From Clostridium sp. CAG:389 (GTDB lineage: Bacteria; Bacillota; Clostridia; TANB77; CAG-508), in contig FR901958.1 in NCBI GenBank assembly GCA_000438255.1, positions 1 through 15,430 on the forward strand: DNA of 15,430 nucleotides, in the 5' to 3' direction. Below the pieces are notes generated by a model that ran no database searches, was not told the origin of the DNA, and saw only the letters and a program-made list of their open reading frames with translations. The position numbers and the translations under genes were made by a program. This document shows, one piece after another, positions 1 to 6,352 of this stretch. The stretch's first letter is position 1. Every line of letters begins with the position of its first letter.

Positions 1-27
1 TAAATTTTTTCTATTTTTTTCTTATTT

Positions 28-91
28 ATTTGTTTATTTATTTTTATTTTTTTATTATTCATTTGTTTATTTATTTTTATTTTTTATTATT
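28..91. repeat. Pair of ~32-bp T-rich direct repeats
   Basis: Positions 28-59 and 61-91 are the same sequence except for one T missing from a T-run in the second copy. Each copy begins ATTTGTTTATTTA and ends ATTATT. They sit one base apart in a gene-free, almost purely A/T stretch whose plus strand is strongly T-biased. They may be a recent slippage duplication or part of an easily melted element beyond dnaN. No coding potential is seen. Confidence 0.75.
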
Positions 92-150
92 TATTATTTT
101 ATTAATTTATTTTTTTTATTTTATTAAATTTTTTAAAAAATCTTTTTTTT

Positions 151-240
151 TTATCTTTTTTTATCTTTTTTCCACAATTTATTAACTATTTTATTCTAAT
201 TTATTCTAATTTATTCTATTTTATTCTAATTTATTCTATT
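151..240. repeat. 10-bp phased tandem repeat
   Basis: Positions 191-240 are five uninterrupted 10-bp units with consensus TTATTCTAWT (units at 191, 201, 211, 221 and 231; only the ninth base varies, A or T). The same 10-base register extends leftwards: TTATCTTTTT occurs twice at 151-170, and 181-190 is a degenerate unit. The period matches one helical turn. The array lies between a TTTTCCACA DnaA-box variant at 168-176 and two perfect DnaA boxes at 278-309. That setting suggests an origin-associated melting or protein-binding element, but the function is inferred. Confidence 0.8.
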
Positions 241-309
241 TATTATGTTTTATTAAAAAATAAAAATTTTATTTTTGTTATCCACAAATAATTAATAAAT
301 TGTGGATAA
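168..309. other. DnaA-box cluster downstream of dnaN
   Basis: Perfect DnaA boxes occur at 278-286 (TTATCCACA) and 301-309 (TGTGGATAA). They form an inverted pair whose 10-base arms, including one extra flanking base, are fully complementary around a 12-base spacer. A one-mismatch box, TTTTCCACA, lies at 168-176. Together with the phased 10-bp repeats between them, this is a third DnaA-binding region in the locus, beyond the two normally found on either side of dnaA. It could take part in initiation or titrate DnaA. Positions 1-391 contain no gene I can support. Confidence 0.65.
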
Positions 310-356
310 TTTTTATAAATATAATTCTTTACAGAAAAAAAGTTTTATAAAAGATT

Positions 357-385
357 AAAAAGTAAGAAAATACATCTTACTTTTT
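357..385 (-). terminator. Intrinsic terminator of dnaN
   Basis: Arms 357-367 and 375-385 are perfectly complementary over 11 bp with a 7-base loop. Read on the minus strand, the second arm ends in a run of five T. It starts 7 bases beyond the dnaN stop codon, so it probably ends the dnaA-dnaN transcript. The stem is AT-rich with a GTAAG/CTTAC core, so it is weak in GC terms but symmetrical. Confidence 0.75.
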
Positions 386-391
386 ACTTTA

Positions 392-1510
392 CTAATCTTC
401 TTTTAGTCTAATTGGTAAAATCATATAAACGTAATCTTTATTTTCTGTTGATTTTATTAAACAAGGTGAAATACTTGTACCAAATTCAACATAAACATTT
501 TCATCATCAATAGCTTTTAAGCTATCAAGAAAATATTTTGGATTAAATCCAGCTTCTAGGTTTTTACCTTCTGTTGCTACAAATAATTCTTCTTTTGCAT
601 CTCCTGTTTGGTTTGTACAAGAAATAACAACTTTTCCAATATCAACATTTATTTTTACTGGATATTTTTTTTCTTTTTCTACTGATGATGCAGAAATTAA
701 GCTAATTCTTTCAAAACTATTTTGTAAATTATTTTTATTTACTTCAACTCTTGTTTCCCAGTTTTCTGGAATAACACTTTTGTAATTTAGAAATTCTCCA
801 TCTAAAATTCTTGTTACTATTTTACAATTATCCATTTCAAATAATGCTTGATTCTTAGAAACTCCTATTTTTACTGGTTCAAAAGAATCTAATAAAATTT
901 TGTTTACTTCGTTTAATGTTTTTCCTGGTATTACTGCATTAAAGTCATTTGTTTGTTTATTTAAGAATATACTTCTTAAAGCTAATCTAAATCCATCAAC
1001 TGCGACAATATTTAGTTTATTTTGTTTTACTTCAAATAGACATCCTGTGAAAATTGGTCTATTTTCTTCTGAGCTAACTGCAAATATTGTTTTTCTAATC
1101 ATATTTTTTAAAGTATTTTGTTCAACTTCAATAGAATTTTCAACTTCTATTTTAGGAAGTTCTGGAAATTCTTCTGGATTCATTGTTGCTAATTTGTATA
1201 AAGAACCTTCACATTCTATTTCTAATAGATTTTTGTCATTTAATGTTAAATAAATTTCTGTATCAGGTAATTTTCTTATGATTTCACTAAACATTATTGC
1301 ATTTACAACTGTACTTCCTTGTTCTTTTACATCACATTCCATTACATATTCGATTCCAATTTCTAAATCATAAGTTGTTAATTTTATTTCATTATCATTA
1401 GTTTGAATTAGTATACCTTCTAGTATAGGCATTGTTGTTTTAGAAGCTACTCCTTTTACTACGGAATTGATAGCTTTTAATATTTTGTCTTTGTAACAAA
1501 CAATTTTCAT
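392..1510 (-). CDS. dnaN: DNA polymerase III beta subunit (sliding clamp)
   Basis: This 372-aa protein has the length and sequence pattern of the bacterial beta clamp, which dimerises into a ring on DNA and tethers the replicative polymerase. It begins MKIVCYKDKILKAINSVVKG and continues with the family's S-K-T-x-x-P-I-L-E-G-I-L segment near residues 23-34. ENRPIFTGCLFE, near residue 150, is the usual start of the second domain. The C-terminus YVYMILPIRL matches the family's conserved end, normally V-M-P-(M/V/I)-R-L. The ATG is preceded by AAAGGGAGG at a good distance. It is the second gene after dnaA on the minus strand and is followed by a terminator. The usual downstream recF/gyrB group is not seen before the window edge. 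Confidence 0.97.
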   Translation of the reverse strand: MKIVCYKDKILKAINSVVKGVASKTTMPILEGILIQTNDNEIKLTTYDLEIGIEYVMECDVKEQGSTVVNAIMFSEIIRKLPDTEIYLTLNDKNLLEIECEGSLYKLATMNPEEFPELPKIEVENSIEVEQNTLKNMIRKTIFAVSSEENRPIFTGCLFEVKQNKLNIVAVDGFRLALRSIFLNKQTNDFNAVIPGKTLNEVNKILLDSFEPVKIGVSKNQALFEMDNCKIVTRILDGEFLNYKSVIPENWETRVEVNKNNLQNSFERISLISASSVEKEKKYPVKINVDIGKVVISCTNQTGDAKEELFVATEGKNLEAGFNPKYFLDSLKAIDDENVYVEFGTSISPCLIKSTENKDYVYMILPIRLKED

Positions 1511-1525
1511 TTTTTGTTCCTCCCT

Positions 1526-1594
1526 TTAATATATATAATAATAATAAATATTTTTAGTAGTATTAGTATTAGGTACTGTGGAAACTGTGGAAAA
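1526..1594 (-). other. Candidate origin unwinding site: DnaA-trios and AT-rich DUE
   Basis: Read on the minus strand, two tandem box variants, TTTTCCACA (1594-1586) and GTTTCCACA (1585-1577), are followed by the short spacer GTAC. Then come six triplets CTA ATA CTA ATA CTA CTA (1572-1555) and a pure A/T run to 1526, just before the dnaN ribosome binding site. The complementary strand of these triplets reads 3'-GAT TAT GAT TAT GAT GAT-5'. This matches the DnaA-trio architecture described for Bacillus subtilis, with the same order of boxes, short GC-containing spacer, trios and AT-rich duplex. The location in the dnaA-dnaN gap is also the B. subtilis location. Confidence 0.7.
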
Positions 1595-1742
1595 CTATGT
1601 TGAAAGTTGATATCCCTAGAAAAACACCTGTGCATAATTTGGTGGATAAAGTCTAATTTTTTCCACAGGATGAAATTTTTATTGTGTATAATTGAGTTAT
1701 ACACATGTTATTCACACGTTTTACACAGTGGGTTGTGGATAT
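1577..1742. other. DnaA-box cluster in the dnaA-dnaN gap
   Basis: Boxes matching TTATNCACA on either strand lie at 1629-1637 (TGTGCATAA), 1683-1691 (TGTGTATAA), 1697-1705 (TTATACACA) and 1708-1716 (TTATTCACA). One-mismatch boxes lie at 1586-1594, 1641-1649, 1659-1667, 1719-1727 and 1734-1742, with a weaker one at 1577-1585. The last four of the 1683-1727 group are nearly contiguous. This dense array, feeding into the trio element at 1555-1572, marks the main oriC region. The rest of the 328-base gap (1743-1838) shows no gene or clear signal. Confidence 0.88.
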
Positions 1743-1838
1743 CTAATGTATTGCTTCCGTAAGAATAATTTGAAAATATTTTTCCAAACAATCTTTTTTC
1801 CAAACATAAATTTAAAAATAATAATATTTATTTAGAGC

Positions 1839-3194
1839 TTACTTATTTTTTTCACTCGTAATTATGTTCTTCACACTTTCCACAATTAGCTTAGTACTAT
1901 TTTTATCTTTAATTTCTTTTGCTATTTTATTATAACCATGCATTACTGTTGAATGATCTCTATTTCCAAATTCTAAGCCTATTTGAGGAAATGACATTCC
2001 GGCAACTTCTCTACAAAGATACATTGCAATTTGTCTTGGAAATGCTATATCATTTGACCTTTTGCTTCCAGCTAAATCTTCTTTATCAATGCTGAAATAT
2101 TTTGAAATAGTTTCTTTTATGAAGTCACTAGAAATTACTTTTTCACTTTCATATTTGAATTCATTTATAATATTTTCTGCTAATTCTATTGTTATAGGAC
2201 TATGTATTAGTGATGCTCTTGCTACAATTTTATTAAATACACCTTCTAATTCTCTTATGTTTGAGTCTATTTTTGTTGCAATGTCTGATAAAATTGAATC
2301 TTCTATGATGATATTTTCATCTTGTGCTTTTTTTCTTAGTATTGCTAAACGTGTTTCATAATCTGGACATGAAATGTCAGCTAAAAGTCCCCATTCAAAT
2401 CTTGATTTCAATCTATCCTCTAAAAATTCAATATCTCTTGGAGGTTTATCACTTGAAATTATAATTTGTCTTCCATCTTCCCTTAAAGTATTAAAAGTAT
2501 GGAAAAATTCTTCCTGAATTCTGTCTTTTCCTGCTATAAATTGTATATCATCAATAAGTAGAACATCTATATTACGATATTTATTTCTAAACATTTCTGT
2601 TTTACTATCTTTTATAGCGTTTATAAGTTGATTTGTAAATTTTTCAGAGGTAACATATAGAACATTAGATTTTGGATTATTTTCTAATATCCTGTTCCCT
2701 ATTGCTTGCATTAAGTGAGTTTTACCTAAACCAACGCCACCATATAAAAATAAAGGATTATATGATTTTCCAGGTTCATTGCCTACTGCTAATGCTGCTG
2801 CATGTGCAAATCTGTTATTATTACCAACGACAAAAGTTTCAAATGTGTACTTTGGATTTAATGTTTGATGATTATTTTCTAGTTCTGTATCAGAAACATT
2901 TGATTTTTTATCAGCAATTATAGTTTGATTATCATTTTGATTTTTTGAAAGATCAATAACAGAAAATGTCCATTCTTTATTTGTTATGTATCTTAAAGTG
3001 TTAAATATTAGGTTATTGAACTTATTTTCAATGAAATCTTGTTGAAATTCTGAATTTACTGTAAAAACAATATGCTCGTCTTTTATAGAATCAATTCCAA
3101 GTGGTGCAAACCAAGTATCATACGAAATTGTTGAAACTTCGCCTTTAAGTAATTCTTTTAATTTGCTTAAAAGTTCATCTTTGTCTACATTCAT
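1839..3194 (-). CDS. dnaA: Chromosomal replication initiator protein DnaA
   Basis: This 451-aa AAA+ initiator binds DnaA boxes, forms a filament on oriC and opens the duplex. Domain I covers about residues 1-85 (SYDTWFAPL near 24-32), followed by a short Asn-rich linker. Domain III has Walker A GGVGLGKT at 152-159, Walker B VLLIDD at 211-216 and the Arg-finger region LKSRFEWGL near 262-270. Domain IV carries the DnaA signature AGSKRS...RDHSTVMHGYNKI, with RDHSTV at 412-417. I chose the ATG at 3194 because AGAAAGGATG precedes it and the protein then begins with the standard domain I. An upstream in-frame GTG at 3236 would start inside a DnaA box and lacks support. The start region carries two DnaA boxes upstream, so autoregulation is likely. 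Confidence 0.97.
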   Translation of the reverse strand: MNVDKDELLSKLKELLKGEVSTISYDTWFAPLGIDSIKDEHIVFTVNSEFQQDFIENKFNNLIFNTLRYITNKEWTFSVIDLSKNQNDNQTIIADKKSNVSDTELENNHQTLNPKYTFETFVVGNNNRFAHAAALAVGNEPGKSYNPLFLYGGVGLGKTHLMQAIGNRILENNPKSNVLYVTSEKFTNQLINAIKDSKTEMFRNKYRNIDVLLIDDIQFIAGKDRIQEEFFHTFNTLREDGRQIIISSDKPPRDIEFLEDRLKSRFEWGLLADISCPDYETRLAILRKKAQDENIIIEDSILSDIATKIDSNIRELEGVFNKIVARASLIHSPITIELAENIINEFKYESEKVISSDFIKETISKYFSIDKEDLAGSKRSNDIAFPRQIAMYLCREVAGMSFPQIGLEFGNRDHSTVMHGYNKIAKEIKDKNSTKLIVESVKNIITSEKNK

Positions 3195-3216
3195 TGTTTC
3201 ATCCTTTCTAACAAAC

Positions 3217-3428
3217 TTATCCACAAAGTTATCCACAACTGTTGATAAGTCTGTAATATTTTAGTAATAAAAGCTCAAAAATTACGAACATAATTTTTAT
3301 TGAAACATCAACAAAAAATGCGTATTTTTTTGTAATTCATATAATAACAAAAATTATAATAATAAGTCAAGAGGATTGTGGAAAATTTTTTTTTAATTGT
3401 GGATAAGTATTAAAAAAAATGTGGATAA
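3217..3428. other. DnaA-box cluster upstream of dnaA
   Basis: Perfect boxes are at 3217-3225 and 3229-3237 (TTATCCACA, direct, 12 bp apart) and at 3398-3406 and 3420-3428 (TGTGGATAA, direct, 22 bp apart). One-mismatch boxes are at 3240-3248 (TGTTGATAA) and 3377-3385 (TGTGGAAAA). The outer pairs point towards each other. This is the upstream half of a bipartite origin of the Bacillus type, with dnaA between the two halves. The boxes flank the proposed dnaA promoter. The remainder of the gap up to rpmH (3429-3634) holds the rpmH promoter and leader and no gene. Confidence 0.9.
3341..3370 (-). promoter_or_regulatory. Candidate dnaA promoter
   Basis: On the minus strand, TTGACT (3370-3365) is followed after 18 bases by TATTAT (3346-3341). 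This is a good sigma-A-type match and would start transcription roughly 140 bases before the dnaA ATG. DnaA boxes lie just upstream (3377-3385, 3398-3406, 3420-3428) and within the transcribed leader (3217-3248), as expected for DnaA autoregulation. AT-rich sequence makes chance matches common. Confidence 0.5.
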
Positions 3429-3529
3429 TTATCTAATATTACAAAAATGTTACAAAAAAATGTGCTTTAAAAGTTTACATAGTTCTTTTTTGGGGCTTTT
3501 TTCAAATTTTTACTTTTTTTCAAAAACTC

Positions 3530-3559
3530 TTGACAAAAAGCAATTGTTTACTGTATAAT
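3530..3559 (+). promoter_or_regulatory. Promoter of the rpmH-rnpA-yidD-yidC operon
   Basis: Consensus TTGACA at 3530-3535 and consensus TATAAT at 3554-3559 are separated by 18 bases. The predicted leader, about 70 bases, holds a short hairpin at 3583-3604 (TTTCCA / TGGAA around GTAA) and then AGGAGGTG at 3620-3627 before the rpmH start. Both hexamers are perfect, which suits a ribosomal protein gene. Confidence 0.85.
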
Positions 3560-3634
3560 CGATATACTTACGATTATGTATGAAATTTCCAGTAATGGAA
3601 TTTAATAAAATAAAGCAGTAGGAGGTGCTAAGTA

Positions 3635-3769
3635 ATGAAAAGAACATTTCAACCAAAAACAAGACAAGAAAAGAAAGAACACGGATTTATGAAAAGAATG
3701 AAAACAAGAGCTGGCAGAAACGTTTTAAAAGCAAGAAGAGCAAAAGGTAGAAAAAAATTAAGTGCTTAA
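3635..3769 (+). CDS. rpmH: 50S ribosomal protein L34
   Basis: This small 44-aa basic protein starts MKRTFQPKTRQ and ends GRKKLSA. It contains HGFMKRMKTRAGRNVL, the conserved core of bacterial L34, which is part of the large ribosomal subunit near the 23S rRNA. The length is the family norm. AGGAGGTG lies 7 bases before the ATG, and a consensus promoter is upstream. It is the first gene of the plus-strand operon, divergent from dnaA, in the usual bacterial arrangement. Confidence 0.97.
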   Translation: MKRTFQPKTRQEKKEHGFMKRMKTRAGRNVLKARRAKGRKKLSA

Positions 3770-3810
3770 TTTTTTTCGTTTTGCTTTTATGAAGCAAGAA
3801 GGTATAAAAA

Positions 3811-4164
3811 ATGAAAAAAACCAAAATGTTAAAAAAAAATTATGAGTTTAAACATGTTTTATCAAAAGGAAAATATTATTCTGGTAAAAATATAGATGCT
3901 TTTATAAAAGACAATAACAAAGATTATAATTTTTTAGGACTAGCAATAAGTGTAAAAACAGCAAAAGCAATTAAGAGAAACCATATAAAAAGGTTAATTA
4001 GAGAAAATTATAAAATAGTTGAACAAGAAATAAAAAGTGGTAAAAGCATCGTTTTTTTATGGAAAAAGGGTGTTGATGTAAAAAATGCAACATTTGAAAA
4101 TATAAAAAAAGATATGAATAGTATTATAGATAAAGCTGATTTAAAGCTAACTAAGGAAATATAA
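3811..4164 (+). CDS. rnpA: Ribonuclease P protein component
   Basis: This 117-aa basic protein is the protein subunit of RNase P, which helps the catalytic RNA remove 5' leaders from pre-tRNAs. The family signature is clear: AKAIKRNHIKRLIREN at about 51-66, containing the RNxxKR core at 56-61. The N-terminal part LKKNYEFKHVLSKGKYY matches the usual 'F..v...G' opening that binds the leader. AAGAAGGT lies 7 bases before the ATG, so the first Met is preferred over the Met at codon 6. It lies 41 bases after rpmH and 2 bases before yidD, in one operon. Confidence 0.95.
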   Translation: MKKTKMLKKNYEFKHVLSKGKYYSGKNIDAFIKDNNKDYNFLGLAISVKTAKAIKRNHIKRLIRENYKIVEQEIKSGKSIVFLWKKGVDVKNATFENIKKDMNSIIDKADLKLTKEI

Positions 4165-4166
4165 AA

Positions 4167-4385
4167 ATGAAAAAAATTTTATTAAAAATTATCGAATTTT
4201 ATCAAAAAAATATTTCTTTATGGTTACAAAGTAAAAATATAAATTGTAAATTTTATCCTACATGTTCTGAATATACAAAGCAGGCAATTGAAAAATATGG
4301 GGCTTTAAAAGGTACAATTTTAGGAATACATAGAATTTTAAGATGTAATCCTTTCTCAAAAGGTGGATATGATCCGCTAAAATAG
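4167..4385 (+). CDS. yidD: Membrane protein insertion efficiency factor YidD
   Basis: This 72-aa protein shows the compact YidD (haemolytic-domain family) signature: FYQKNIS, then CKFYPTCSEYTKQAIEKYG at about 27-45, then HRILRCNPFSKGGYDPL to the end. The three cysteines are the conserved family cysteines (CxFxPTCSxY and RCNP). YidD is a small inner-face membrane-associated protein thought to help YidC-dependent insertion. Its AAGGAAA ribosome binding site is inside the end of rnpA, and only two bases separate the genes, which suggests translational coupling. yidC follows after 13 bases. Confidence 0.96.
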   Translation: MKKILLKIIEFYQKNISLWLQSKNINCKFYPTCSEYTKQAIEKYGALKGTILGIHRILRCNPFSKGGYDPLK

Positions 4386-4398
4386 TAGGAGGAAAGAG

Positions 4399-5280
4399 AT
4401 GTTTCAATTTTTTGCAAACATTTTTGGATATTTATTAAATTTCATAAATAACTTTGTTGGAAATTATGGATTAGCTATAATTATGTTTACAATTTTGATA
4501 AAGATAATTATGTTACCATTATCAATAAAACAGCAAAGGACAATGAAAAAAAGTTCAGAACTTCAAGAAAAAATGAAAGTTTTGCAATTTAAATATAAAA
4601 ATGATCCAGAAAAATTAAATAGAGAAATGATGGATTTATATAAAAAAGAAAATATGAGTCCATTCAGTGGATGTTTAAGTACTATTATTCAATTCATTTT
4701 ATTAATATCTATATTTTACATGGTAAGATGTCCTTTAACATATATGGAAAAAATAGATAAAACACAAATAGAAAGTTATGTTCAACAGTTAAAAGATGAT
4801 GGAATGCCTGTAAATCAAGCATATTCTGAAATAGATATAATAAGAGAAGTTGATTACTTAAAAGAAAAATTCCCAGAAGATGAAAATTTAGAAAAAATAA
4901 ATTTAAATATGAATTTCTGTGGATTAGATTTAAGCAAAATACCACAACAAAATCTAGGGGATTGGACAGTTTATATAATACCAGTTCTTTATATAATATC
5001 AACATTTATATCAATGAGAATAACAACATCAATGCAAAATAAAGATAAAAAGAAAGATGATGTTATTGATATTACTGAAAACAAGGGAGAAAAAGAAGAA
5101 GAAAGAAATGAAATGGAAGATGCTATGGCACAATCTAATAAAATGATGTCATGGATGATGCCGATTATGTCTGTTTCTATATCTCTTGTAGCACCATTAG
5201 GACTTGCGTTATATTGGTTAGTTAATAACATTTTGATGATAGGCGAAAGATTAGTTTTAAACAAAATTATAAAAGATTAA
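4399..5280 (+). CDS. yidC: Membrane protein insertase YidC/OxaA/SpoIIIJ family
   Basis: This 293-aa protein inserts and folds membrane proteins, alone or with SecYEG. Membrane segments are visible at about 22-43, 92-110, 189-206 and 250-280. The segment MLPLSIKQQRTMKKS at about 38-52 carries the groove arginine (R47) typical of Gram-positive YidC, and SPFSGCLSTIIQ precedes the second segment. It has no cleavable lipoprotein signal or lipobox, unlike B. subtilis SpoIIIJ; it begins directly near the first conserved membrane segment. A hydrophilic, mostly acidic stretch at 112-180 forms the loop after the second segment. A charged KDKKKDD...EKEEER insert at about 214-240 precedes the last segments. 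AGGAGG sits 6 bases before the start. It is the last gene of this operon here; jag, its usual neighbour, is 2.1 kb away. Confidence 0.95.
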   Translation: MFQFFANIFGYLLNFINNFVGNYGLAIIMFTILIKIIMLPLSIKQQRTMKKSSELQEKMKVLQFKYKNDPEKLNREMMDLYKKENMSPFSGCLSTIIQFILLISIFYMVRCPLTYMEKIDKTQIESYVQQLKDDGMPVNQAYSEIDIIREVDYLKEKFPEDENLEKINLNMNFCGLDLSKIPQQNLGDWTVYIIPVLYIISTFISMRITTSMQNKDKKKDDVIDITENKGEKEEERNEMEDAMAQSNKMMSWMMPIMSVSISLVAPLGLALYWLVNNILMIGERLVLNKIIKD

Positions 5281-5425
5281 AATTTTGAATGAAAATGAAA
5301 AGATTTAAGAAAAAGAATAGAAAACTATGAAGGTATATCGTGGGGTAAAATTATATAGAAATAAACATCTAACTTCATATATTTAATTTTGTTAAAACAA
5401 TAATTTTATAGGGAGTAAAAATTAA

Positions 5426-6214
5426 ATGAATTGTGAGATTATAGAAGAACCAATAGGAAAACAGTATAAGAAATTAATGAAATATGCTATTAAAAAGAGT
5501 GATGTCATGATGTTTGTCATTAGAAGAGATAGATATATAAAAATAGCAAATTATAAAATTATAAAAAGAGTAAGTAATGTATTAAATGTAAGAATAGAAG
5601 ATATAGAAACTAACTATATGAATTATATAGAAAATCAATATGAAAAATTGTATGAAAATTATAAATACATATTCAGTGAAGAATTAGATATAATTGATGA
5701 ATTAAGTAAACTAAGAAAAATGAAAAAGAAAGAATTAATTAAAGAACGATTAATTTTATGGATAAAAACAGAAATTGAAGGAAAAGAAGAATTCTTGATA
5801 CAAGATAAATATATGCAAGAACTAAAAGAAAGATTAAAAAAATATTTAGTAAAAGAGAAACATGATTCTAAATGGACTGTAAATGAAGTTATAACAAAAA
5901 GAGAAAAAGAAGACAATCAATATTTATTTGATATATGTTTTTATAAAATTTGTCCAGAAGTAGAAAATTTTTTACTAGAAAGTGTGAATTCTTTATATGA
6001 TTTTAATCCACCATATTTACCAGAAGATATTGCTTTTTATAAAGATAATTATTGTTGGTTTTATACAGTTACACATGAAAAAAGATGTGAGATGGATATT
6101 GAAAATATAGAAGAATGCAACTACATAGAAAATATGGGAATAAAAATAGAAAAATATGAAATTGATGAAAAGGACAAAGATTTATTTGAAAAATTTGTAT
6201 TGGATAAGAAGTAG
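5426..6214 (+). CDS. Unrecognised 262-aa soluble protein
   Basis: I do not recognise this gene with confidence. The protein is highly charged (Lys/Glu rich) with no signal peptide or membrane segment, so it is probably cytoplasmic. It seems to have three parts: an N-terminal block EPIGKQYKKLMKYAIKKSDVMMFVIRR (8-34); a helical, possibly coiled middle (about 60-165); and a C-terminal block with FNPPYLPEDIAFY (193-205), then YCWF (209-212) and THE (216-218). The Leu-Pro-Glu-Asp ... Trp-Phe ... His-Glu pattern reminds me of a poorly described Firmicutes family of uncharacterised proteins, but I cannot name it. AGGGAG lies 10 bases before the ATG. It sits alone on the plus strand between yidC and a bidirectional terminator, where jag would normally be. 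Confidence 0.8.
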   Translation: MNCEIIEEPIGKQYKKLMKYAIKKSDVMMFVIRRDRYIKIANYKIIKRVSNVLNVRIEDIETNYMNYIENQYEKLYENYKYIFSEELDIIDELSKLRKMKKKELIKERLILWIKTEIEGKEEFLIQDKYMQELKERLKKYLVKEKHDSKWTVNEVITKREKEDNQYLFDICFYKICPEVENFLLESVNSLYDFNPPYLPEDIAFYKDNYCWFYTVTHEKRCEMDIENIEECNYIENMGIKIEKYEIDEKDKDLFEKFVLDKK

Positions 6215-6309
6215 GAGATTAAATTGAAATATAAATTTTAAAATTAGTAGTAATAAAAACTTACAGATTATGTAGAATATAGGATAATTTAAAAAATGAA
6301 TATATAACA

Positions 6310-6342
6310 CAAAATAAGAGGTTGTTAAAACCTCTTATTTTG
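6310..6342. terminator. Bidirectional terminator hairpin
   Basis: Arms 6310-6323 and 6329-6342 are perfectly complementary over 14 bp around a 5-base loop, with a GAGGTT/AACCTC core and A/T tails that give a T-rich end in both directions. It lies between two convergent genes, ending 10 bases beyond the stop of the minus-strand regulator gene and beginning 95 bases after the plus-strand 262-aa gene. It should stop transcripts from both sides. The sequence between 6215 and 6309 shows no gene. Confidence 0.9.
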
Positions 6343-6352
6343 ATAGAAAAAT

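Noticed and set aside
1507..1704. A 65-aa ORF on the minus strand upstream of dnaN
   Set aside because: It runs through the DnaA-box array and trio element, overlaps the dnaN start, and has no ribosome binding site or protein-like composition.
3195..3236. Upstream GTG start for dnaA giving 14 extra residues
   Set aside because: The GTG lies inside a DnaA box, has no ribosome binding site, and the extension does not match DnaA domain I. The ATG at 3194 has AGAAAGGATG ahead of it.
3530..3538. TTGACAAA sites near 3530 and 15273 as 0A boxes
   Set aside because: Each differs from the 0A consensus and is better explained as the -35 element of a strong promoter with a well-spaced -10.
5327..5386. 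A 19-codon ORF after yidC (MKVYRGVKLYRNKHLTSYI)
   Set aside because: There is no clear ribosome binding site and nothing recognisable. ORFs of this length are common by chance.
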